The notes under the pieces: generated by a model
What the model saw: only the letters and a program-made list of their open reading frames with translations
Database searches by the model: none
Told to the model about the DNA's origin: nothing
Part shown: positions 19,585-26,513 of the stretch, piece by piece
Position numbering within the stretch: the stretch's first letter is position 1
Layout of the letters: every line of letters begins with the position of its first letter
Program-made: the position numbers and the translations under genes
NCBI GenBank assembly: GCA_022009675.1
Contig: CP091718.1
Coordinates: forward strand, 1,302,001-1,366,000
Length of the DNA stretch: 64,000 nucleotides
Direction: 5' to 3'
Source: Oscillospiraceae bacterium
Lineage (GTDB): Bacteria; Bacillota; Clostridia; Oscillospirales; CAG-272

Positions 19585-20144
19585 TCACGCATACTGCCCC
19601 ACGATGTCCATCATTTCCTGCCAAGTCCCGGCGACTATCCCTGGCGGCAAGTGCCTCCCGATCCACGGCAGGCAGTGTGTCCACCCGGACGTTGATGGTT
19701 CGCATCAGGCGCCCGTCCCCGTCAAACACGCCGATGATGCCCCGGTACTCGGTCACGCGATAGGCGCACGCTTCGGCGGGCTGCGTTCCGACCGGCTCCT
19801 CCGCCGCGTGTGCGCCGGCGTGCGTGACTTCCCCGACACCGTCCGTGTCTGCTGGCAGGCGTCCGGACGTGCTTTCGGCAGGCGTTGCCTGTGCCGGAGC
19901 GTCCGCCTGTACGGCATTGCCGTCCGGCTCTGTCCCGGCGCCGAGCAGTTTGTCCGCGCCTGCCTCCACCGCGCTCTCGACCTGCGCAAGGCGCGCACGC
20001 AGATTCAGGTTTTCCCGTAGATTCTTCTGCCGGAAGGCGGTCAGCGTGTCCCGCAGATTTGCCGCAAACGCTGCCGTCAGTGCCGTGCCGCCCCACGAGA
20101 ACAGCAGTGCCGTGACAATCAGACCTTTTGTCAGTTTTTCTCAT
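19585..20144 (-). CDS. BofC C-terminal-domain-like membrane-anchored protein (frame interrupted twice)
   Basis: About 185 residues when two breaks are resolved. A basic start and hydrophobic segment (GLIVTALLFSWGGTALTAAF) anchor it in the membrane; a coiled stretch (NLRENLNLRARLAQVESAVE) and a low-complexity Ala/Glu/Pro linker follow. The C-terminal ~65 residues (YRVTEYRGIIGVF, TLPAVDREAL) match the short domain found in BofC and many clostridial proteins of unknown role. BofC itself restrains a sporulation signalling protease, but the domain alone does not prove that. Breaks: T5 at 20135-20139 and C3 at 19639-19641 (plus strand), each one base too long. Stop at 19585-19587. Confidence 0.68.
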
Positions 20145-20336
20145 GTCTCTCCGTATCCTTTCCCATACAACGCAGGCAGCTCCGCCCGGATACGGGCGGT
20201 TTTTCTGGTTCGTATGTCGCTATTTATCATGTCCGTCGTGCGTGTAATTATACGCGCCGCCTGCCACAATATCTGTACGGCGGCGGATTGCGCGCCGCAA
20301 TACCGGACATCCGGGATTCGGAGGTGAATTGTCATC

Positions 20337-22474
20337 ATGCATCGTCTGATTCGGTTTCTGTGCGTTTTTCTGTCGCTTTGCCTGCTCGCGGCGGCGGGCG
20401 TCACGGTTGCCGCTACCGTGCGGCTGGAGCGGTACGCCCGCGCGGCGGAGGAATCCCCACCGGTCATTCCCGATCTGCGCGGCATCGGCGAACCGTCCGT
20501 GCTGTATGCCTACGATCCGGAAGACCGCGCCGCCGCGCGCGGCGAAGGGCATCCCGCCGCTGACGGGTACATCTGCCCCGTCGGGCGTTGCCTGTATGTC
20601 CCGTACAGCGACTTCCCGGAACAACTGATCAACGCGTTCCTGTCCATTGAGGACAAACGCTTTTTTTACCACGACGGCGTGGATTTCCTGCGGCTGAGCC
20701 ATGCGGGGGTGAACTATCTGTGCGGACGGGGGGCGCTCCTTCGGCGGCTCCACCGTGACACAGCAGCTCATCAAGAACCTGACAGGGCGGGACGAGTACA
20801 CGCTGGATCGGAAATTCTCCGAGATATTCGGCGCGCTGGCGCTGGAGGAGACCGCCGATATGACCGAGATTTTTGGAGGCATACCTGAATATCATCAATC
20901 TGGGTGGCGGCTGTCTCGAGTCGGTGCCGCCGCAGACCGCTGCTTCTCCAAAACGGTGCCGGAGCTGACGCTGGCGGAATGCGCCGCCCTTGCCGCCGTT
21001 CCGCAGAACCCGTCCCGCTATGACCCGCTGACGCATCCGGACGAAAACCGCGCCCGCCGGGAGCTGATCCTGTCCGAGATGCGCCGACAGGGGTATATCA
21101 CCGAGGCACAGCGGGTGGAGGCGGTCGCCTGCGGTATCCGGCTTGATCCCCGGAAAGCTCCGGACGCGGACAAGCCCCGCGTGACCGGCTGGTTTGCCGA
21201 TACGGTGGCGGCGGATGTTATACGCGACCTGCAGGAGCGGCTGGGCTATTCGTCCGCGCAGGCTTCCGCACTGTTCTATGCCGGCGGTCTGACGGTATAT
21301 ACGACGGTGGACGAGAAATTGCAGGCACTGGTGGACGCCTACTACCGGGACACGTCGCATTTTCCGACCGGGAAGCGCGGACAGCCGCAGTCGGCGCTGG
21401 TTCTGCTTGACCCCCGGACGGGGGACATTCTTGCCGTGGCGGGGGGCGTCGGGCAAAAGCAGGGCAGTCGCATTCAAAGCTACGCGACCGATACCCGCCG
21501 CCCTGCCGGATCTGCCATAAAGCCGTTGTCTGTATTCGCACCTGCCGTGGAGCGAGGGACTTATCAGCTGTGCCTCTGTGCGGGAGGATGAGCCGGTCAC
21601 AACGCGGCACGGCACTCCCGTGCCGCACAACGCCGACCGGCTGTACCGGGGGCGCGTGACGGTATCCGATGCGCTGGCGCACTCGCTCAACACGGTTTCG
21701 GTGCGCCTTCTTTACGAGGTCGGTATGCGGAACTCGCTGGATTTTTTGCGGGAGCGCCTGCATATGGACGGTCTGGTTGCCCCTGCGGACGGCACGGCGG
21801 GGGATCTGACCGTGTCCTCGCTGGCACTGGGACAGCAGAGCCGGGGCGTAACGCTCCGGGAACTGACCGGCGCTTACACGGTACTGACCGACGGCGTGTT
21901 TCACGCGCCGGTCTCCTACCGCCGCGTGCTGGACAGGGAGGGGCGCGTTCTGCTGGAGAATCGCGTGGGCGGCGAGGTCTGCCTGCGCCGGGAGACTGCC
22001 GCGCTGGTCACCTCCATGCTGGAGGAGGTTGTCAGCCGCGGTACGGCGTCGGCTTTGACCTTGCCGGAATCCGGCGTTGCCGTCGCGGGCAAGACCGGCA
22101 CGACGCAGAACACCTGCGACCGTTGGTTTGTCGGCTATACGCCCCGCCTGCTCTGCGGCGTCTGGATGGGGTACGATTACCCTGCATCGCTGGAAGATCT
22201 GGGCGGAAATCCCTGCCTCGGCATCTTTGATGCGGTCATGAAGCGAGCAGAGCAGGTGTATCGGGGCGCCCCGGCGCAACGGGAATTTACCCTGCCGGGT
22301 GATCTGATCCGGGTCAGCTACTGCCGCACAACGGGGCTTTTGCCCTGTCCCGGCTGCCGGGAGGACGGAAAGATGGCGGAGGGGTGGTTTCTCCGCGGCA
22401 CCGAGCCGCGAACCGTATGCGACTGCCACGGTCGCAAGGTTGGTGATCCGGAGCCTCCCGACGAAATAAAGTAA
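20337..22474 (+). CDS. Bifunctional class A penicillin-binding protein (frame interrupted four times)
   Basis: About 711 residues when reassembled; polymerises and cross-links peptidoglycan outside the membrane. An N-terminal membrane segment (FLCVFLSLCLLAAAGVTVAA) precedes the glycosyltransferase domain with IEDKRFFYHDGVDF and GGSTVTQQLIKN; the transpeptidase domain has the serine motif GSAIKPL, a HSLNT motif and KTGTTQN. A Cys-containing C-terminus (PCPGC, VCDCHG) follows. Breaks: G6 at 20728-20733, T5 at 20870-20874, one base missing near 20918 (CLGVGAAADR restored) and AGGG at 21555-21558. GGAGGTG lies 10 bases before the ATG. Such an essential-type gene argues that the breaks are not biological. 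Confidence 0.9.
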
Positions 22475-22480
22475 AAAGCG

Positions 22481-22504
22481 CCCTTCCCTGAAGGGGGAAG
22501 GGGC
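22481..22504. repeat. Isolated stem-loop of the CCCTTCCC/GGGAAGGG repeat family
   Basis: CCCTTCCC (22481-22488) pairs with GGGAAGGG (22495-22502). It lies between the convergent PBP and glmM genes and may end transcription, though no clear T-run follows. A second G/C-rich element (CACCGCAGGGGCAAGCC) runs to 22560. Confidence 0.5.
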
Positions 22505-22572
22505 AAGGGGGAAAGATTTATGCTGTGGCTGGCTAAACCCGGCACCGCAGGGGCAAGCCCCCGGAGCACTGC

Positions 22573-24216
22573 TTATTCGCAGCAGTAGCCGCGCTTGCGG
22601 ATGACGTCTGCGATGCGATCCGTGAAGGAGGAGCAGAGCGCTTCGGTCTCGCACTCCAACATGATGCGCAGGACAGGCTCGGTGCCGCTGGCGCGCAGGA
22701 GCGCACGCCCGTTTCCGCCAATCTCGCGGTTGACCGCATCGAATTCGGCACGGATGATGGGATCGTTCATGGCGGCGGACTTGTCGGTCACCCGGATGCT
22801 CCGCACGGTCTGCGGATAGAGCAGGACGGGGGCGGCAAGCTGGGAGAGCGAAGCTTTGCGGTCACGCATTTCCTCGGCAAGCATGATGGCGGTCAGGAGC
22901 CCGTCGCCGGTCGTGGCATACTTCCGGAGAATGATGTGACCGGACTGCTCGCCGCCCAGACTGTACCCATTCTGCTGCATGCATTCGTAGACAAAACGAT
23001 CCCCGACGGCGGTCTGCTCACTGCGGATGCCGGCTGCCTCCAGAGACTTGAACAGACCGGAGTTGGACATCACGGTGCAGACCACCGTGTTACCGCCCAG
23101 CGCGCCGCGCGCTGCCAGACGGGTTGCCAGAATGTACAGGATGCAGTCGCCGTCCACAGTCTGCCCGTGCTCGTCCACCGCGATGCAACGGTCCGCGTCG
23201 CCGTCAAAGGCAAAGCCGACGTCCAGATGGTTCTCCAGAACAAACTTCCGGAGCGCGTCAATATGCGTGGAGCCGCAGCCGTCGTTGACATTCAGCCCGT
23301 TGGGCGCGGTGCCCATGACGTAGGTTCTGGCGCCCAGTGCCTCGAACACCGCCTTGGCAATCATCCACGAGGCGCCGTTGGCACAGTCCAGTCCGATTTT
23401 CATCTCGCGGTAGGAGTGCGATGCCAGCGAGATCAGGTAGCCGACGTAGCGGTTGCGCCCTGCCACATAGTCCACGATGCTGCCGACTGCCCTCACGGCG
23501 TGCCAGCGGAAGCTCGTTTCCGTCCAGCCCCAGACGCTGTACGTCGCCGTCCAGGTACGCCTCCACCAGCGCGGTTGTGGCATCGTCCATCTTTTCGCCG
23601 TAGCGGTTGATGAGCTTGATTCCGTTGTCATAGAAGGGATTGTGCGAGGCGGTGATCATGATGCCGCAGTCGAATTCATCCGTCCGCGTTACGTAGGAAA
23701 CGCTGGGCGTGGTGGTCACGTGCAGCATATACGCATCGGCACCCGATGCCGTCAGGCCCGCCGCGATGGCATACTCCAGCATATAGCTCGACCGGCGCGT
23801 GTCCTTGCCGATCAGGATGCGGGGACGGTAGTTGGGCATATGGAAGCCGGAAAGCGGCGAGGCGTAGTACCAGCCGAGAAAACGCCCTACCCGATAGGCG
23901 TGGTCGGCGGTCAGAGTCACGTTGGCTTCCCCCCGGAAGCCGTCTGTGCCGAAGTATTTGTTCTTGGCGCCCGTTTCGTTGATGGCGGATTTCTGCCCCG
24001 GGACATCGCCGAACAGCGAAATGTCATCCCGCAGAAGAGCGTCCGCCGTGACACGGAACAGGCGGCACAGTGTCAGGATGTTTTCAATCTGCGGAAGAGA
24101 CTGGTTGACCTCCCACTTGGAAACCGACTGGCGGGAAACGGAAAGCTCCTCTGCCAGCTGTTCCTGTGAAATATGCGCCGCAGAGCGCAGGTTTGCTATT
24201 TTTCACCGATCGTCAT
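22573..24216 (-). CDS. glmM: Phosphoglucosamine mutase with fused N-terminal XRE helix-turn-helix domain (frame interrupted twice)
   Basis: About 547 residues, roughly 100 longer than ordinary GlmM, which converts glucosamine-6-phosphate to glucosamine-1-phosphate for cell-wall UDP-GlcNAc. Residues 1-65 are an XRE-type HTH (EKIANLRSAAHISQEQLAEE, SRQSVSKWEVNQSLP, RLFRVTADALL); after a ~25-residue linker the mutase starts at KYFGTDGFRGEANVT. Mutase landmarks: GIMITASHNPFYDNG (phosphoserine loop), FAFDGDADRCIA (metal loop), GGEQSGHI and LRASGTEPVLRIM. No ATG, GTG or TTG lies in frame between the HTH and the mutase, so both come from the start at 24216. Breaks: T5 at 24199-24203 (needs six) and C3 at 23490-23492 (needs two). 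Confidence 0.85.
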
Positions 24217-24289
24217 ACTGCTGCAATTCCTCGTTTCTGTGTGATATCCGCGCAGGCGGGATGTCGCGCGGCTGTATGCTGTTTCGTGA

Positions 24290-24328
24290 GACTCCGGCGG
24301 CATTCCGTGCGGTAAGCCGCCGGAAGTC
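24290..24328 (-). promoter_or_regulatory. Leader stem-loop in the 5' region of HTH-glmM
   Basis: GACTCCGGCGGC (24290-24301) can pair with GCCGCCGGAAGTC (24316-24328) with a single bulge, in the ~120-base leader between the promoter and the glmM start. A strong structure in this position may modulate expression; it does not resemble the glmS ribozyme to my eye. Confidence 0.45.
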
Positions 24329-24344
24329 CCAAAGACTCCCCTAC

Positions 24345-24401
24345 ATCATATACCAACCTTTCGCGTTTTGCAACCAACCGGAGAACAAATGTTTCGCAAC
24401 C
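24345..24401 (-). promoter_or_regulatory. Promoter with direct-repeat operator candidate for HTH-glmM
   Basis: Minus strand TTGCAA (24368-24373), 17-base spacer, TATGAT (24345-24350). An 11-bp sequence, GTTTTGCAACC at 24365-24375, overlaps the -35 box and recurs as GTTTCGCAACC at 24391-24401, in the same orientation, 26 bp apart. This spacing places both on roughly one DNA face and suggests a regulator site, possibly for the fused HTH domain. A second TATAAT (24449-24454, minus strand) lies further upstream. Confidence 0.5.
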
Positions 24402-24588
24402 TACGGGTGCGGAATTGGAAAGCAAACTACCGGCTGGCTCGGCGTACCTCTATTATATCACATTTTCAGTCGGATATACAGGGCATTTTCAGATTTTTTA
24501 CAGTGACCCGGTAAGCGGCGGAGCAACCGGCAGTTGATATCTGCGGTTCGGGCGGGAGCCGATCGGCACGGCTTCGCACCAAACGAAT

Positions 24589-24629
24589 CGCCCCTGTCCC
24601 TTTCTCCGCCGGGGAAAGGGACAGGGGCG
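24589..24629. repeat. Stem-loop downstream of the XRE-S24 gene
   Basis: CGCCCCTGTCCCTTTC (24589-24604) pairs with GAAAGGGACAGGGGCG (24614-24629). It is related to the window's G/C-rich hairpin family; no T-run follows on the minus strand, so terminator function is uncertain. The remaining intergenic bases to 24672 show only GGGAACYGT-type short repeats. Confidence 0.55.
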
Positions 24630-24671
24630 TGGCTTGCGTTCGGGAACTGTTGGGAACCGTCGGGAACCGTG

Positions 24672-25601
24672 TTACCGCTTCCGCATCCGCCCGATGACCT
24701 GACCGCAACAGGCAGTCTGCGTGAAATTCTTCAGCAGGATGGGCGGGTAGGCGGGGTTGAGCGAGAGCAGGCGATCGCCGTCGAACTTCTTGAAGTAGCC
24801 GCATCCGTCCAGCACAAAAATGCCAAGCTCGCCGGGCGTGACGGACTCCGTGCGCCGGACAAGCAGAATGTCGCCATCGTGGTAGTTCGGCTCCATGCTG
24901 TCGCCCGCGATACGCAGAGCGAAGTCTGCATCCACCGTCTGCGCGACATCCGGGATGCTGATTTCGGTCGCGTGCGCATCGGACAGGAATTCGCCGATAC
25001 CGGCGGACACCGGCAGATCGTACAGCGTGATGCGGCGGCGCTTGGCGGTGTCCTTCCTGCCGTGTCCGCCCGGGAGGTGGAGCAACGAGGCGGTTCCGGG
25101 CTCTGCGGCGGCAGGCTCTGCCGGCGCGGTTGCGGACAGTTCATCCTGCCCGCCCCGGAGAGTACGGTGCCGCGCCGCAGACGCCGGGTATGCTGCCTGC
25201 TCCCCGGCATCGCCCTGCGGGGATACGTTCCGATGCGCATCGTCGGTCTGCTGCCGGATGGCGCGATCCACCTCCATATTGACGACGGCGTCTACCAGCG
25301 AACGTCCGTAGCCGTCCAGCAGGCGATAGTTGCCGATAAAAATCAACTCGTCCTCCGAGAGGGTGCAGTTGTTGGTGTTGCGCGGAACGCCCGTGATGAG
25401 GTAGTCCAGCGAGCAGTCCAGCGCCTCGCTGATGGCAACGATATTGGAGAGCTTGGGGGAATCGCTGATGCCCGCGAGCAGCTTGGAGAGCGTGCCGAGC
25501 GGGATGCCGGTCATTTCCGCCAGCTTGTCGTTGGTGATTTTGCGCTCGCTCTTGATTGCCTTGATGCGGTCGAGGTAAGATTCCTGCCGGTATACTGCCA
25601 T
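24672..25601 (-). CDS. XRE-family repressor with S24/LexA-like autoprotease domain
   Basis: A 309-residue CI/LexA-like regulator. The N-terminal HTH is clear (IKSERKITNDKLAEMTGIPL, TLSKLLAG, ISEALDCSLDYLI). A Glu/Ala/Pro-rich linker with little conservation spans residues ~110-185. The C-terminal S24 domain has the nucleophile serine in AGDSMEPNYHDGD and the general-base lysine in YFKKFDGDR, so self-cleavage is possible. The start at 25601 (MAVYRQE) is preferred because GGAGG lies 8 bases upstream; an ATG two codons earlier is too close to it. The promoter contains a dyad that is a good autoregulatory site. No prophage genes are nearby, so it may govern a stress or housekeeping regulon. Confidence 0.85.
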   Translation of the reverse strand: MAVYRQESYLDRIKAIKSERKITNDKLAEMTGIPLGTLSKLLAGISDSPKLSNIVAISEALDCSLDYLITGVPRNTNNCTLSEDELIFIGNYRLLDGYGRSLVDAVVNMEVDRAIRQQTDDAHRNVSPQGDAGEQAAYPASAARHRTLRGGQDELSATAPAEPAAAEPGTASLLHLPGGHGRKDTAKRRRITLYDLPVSAGIGEFLSDAHATEISIPDVAQTVDADFALRIAGDSMEPNYHDGDILLVRRTESVTPGELGIFVLDGCGYFKKFDGDRLLSLNPAYPPILLKNFTQTACCGQVIGRMRKR

Positions 25602-25633
25602 GCCCATTGCCTCCGTGTTCTTTGTTTGGAACT

Positions 25634-25662
25634 ATTATATCACAAAGTTGGTGATTTGTAAA
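25634..25662 (-). promoter_or_regulatory. Promoter and operator of the XRE-S24 repressor gene
   Basis: Minus strand TTTACA (25657-25662), 17-base spacer, TATAAT (25634-25639). The spacer holds the dyad ATCAC-N7-GTGAT (25639-25655), placed exactly where a CI-like repressor would block RNA polymerase. Autoregulation is inferred. Confidence 0.75.
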
Positions 25663-25874
25663 GGGGATTTGAAATAATTTTTCTGAAATCGGATTTATTT
25701 ATGAAGGCGGCGGGTGTCCGTGCCGCCCCGGAATCCGGCGGGGCTTGCCGGGGGGCAAACAGGCACCTTGCCCGATCTGTACAATCTGCATCAAAAATAC
25801 GTCTGCACGCCATTTTTTTACAGCCGTGAAAACGCCGAAATTGCCGTGAACGGGCGAAAAAAAGAAAAAAGCCC

Positions 25875-25927
25875 TTGACAAACGCCGAAAAATTTGCTAT
25901 AATGTATGCCGGTTAGCGAGGGCTAAC
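25875..25927 (+). promoter_or_regulatory. feo operon promoter with inverted-repeat operator
   Basis: TTGACA (25875-25880), 17-base spacer, TATAAT (25898-25903): perfect consensus. Nine bases after the -10 lies the inverted repeat GTTAGC-GAGG-GCTAAC (25912-25927), covering the likely transcription start. Its half-sites resemble DtxR/IdeR-type iron boxes (TTAG...CTAA), so iron-dependent repression is likely; no regulator gene of that family is in the window. Confidence 0.8.
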
Positions 25928-25998
25928 TCAAGAGCGTGCGCACAGGTCGGGATCGTCTGACCTCTGCCCGTCCGATGCATACGAACAAAAAGGGAAGG

Positions 25999-26223
25999 AT
26001 GGCAAAACATATGATGCCGTTGGTCGTTGCCGATCTGGACAAGGAATATATCATCCGGAAGATCGGGGGAAGTCCCGAGGTGAAGAAGCACCTGGAAAAC
26101 TTGGGGTTTGTCGTGGGAGGAACCGTGACCGTGGTCACATCCATGGGCGGTAATCTGATCGTAAACGTCAAGGAAGCGCGCGTCGGCATCAGCCGCGAAA
26201 TGGCGCAGCGGATCATGATCTGA
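25999..26223 (+). CDS. feoA: FeoA-domain protein (first copy)
   Basis: About 74 residues, a single SH3-like FeoA domain that assists FeoB in ferrous iron uptake. Visible features are IIRKIGGSPEVKKHLENLGF, the beta-hairpin VVGGTVTVVTSMGGNLIVNV and the closing GISREMAQRIMI. AGGGAAGG lies immediately before the ATG at 25999; ATGs at 26011 and 26014 are alternative starts with better spacing, giving a protein beginning MMPLVV or MPLVV. It is the first gene of the feoA-feoA-feoB operon, with the second FeoA 40 bases downstream. The leader contains the iron-box-like inverted repeat. Confidence 0.85.
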   Translation: MAKHMMPLVVADLDKEYIIRKIGGSPEVKKHLENLGFVVGGTVTVVTSMGGNLIVNVKEARVGISREMAQRIMI

Positions 26224-26263
26224 TCCCGGATTCAGCTTGAATTTCTTAAGGAGGAGTATACAT

Positions 26264-26485
26264 ATGAAGACATTGCGGGACGTCAAGGTCGGCGAGACCG
26301 TGAAGGTCGTCAAGCTCCATGGCGAGGGTGCGGTCAAGCGGCGCATCATGGATATGGGGCTGACAAAAGGAACCGAGGTTTTTGTGCGCAAGGTGGCGCC
26401 GCTGGGAGACCCTGTTGAGCTGACGGTGCGCGGCTATGAGCTGTCGCTCCGTAAGGCGGACGCCGAGATGATCGAAGTCGAGTAA
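26264..26485 (+). CDS. feoA: FeoA-domain protein (second copy)
   Basis: A 73-residue FeoA domain: LRDVKVGETVKVVKLHGEG, AVKRRIMDMGLTKGTEVFV, then LGDPVELTVRGYELSLRKAD and a terminal MIEVE. The pattern MGLTKGTxV and the GYELSLRK strand are the usual FeoA signature and closer to canonical FeoA than the first copy. AAGGAGGAG lies 8 bases before the ATG. Two FeoA proteins ahead of FeoB are common in Clostridia. FeoA is thought to bind the FeoB cytosolic or membrane domain at the inner face of the membrane and tune transport; the division of labour between the two copies is unknown. Confidence 0.93.
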   Translation: MKTLRDVKVGETVKVVKLHGEGAVKRRIMDMGLTKGTEVFVRKVAPLGDPVELTVRGYELSLRKADAEMIEVE

Positions 26486-26513
26486 GTCAGTTGAATGAAG
26501 GAGATGCAAAAGC

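Noticed and set aside
24217..24345. glmS-type ribozyme or amino-sugar riboswitch upstream of the mutase
   Set aside because: The leader is only about 120 bases with one hairpin and lacks the double-pseudoknot core and conserved cleavage-site context of the glmS ribozyme.
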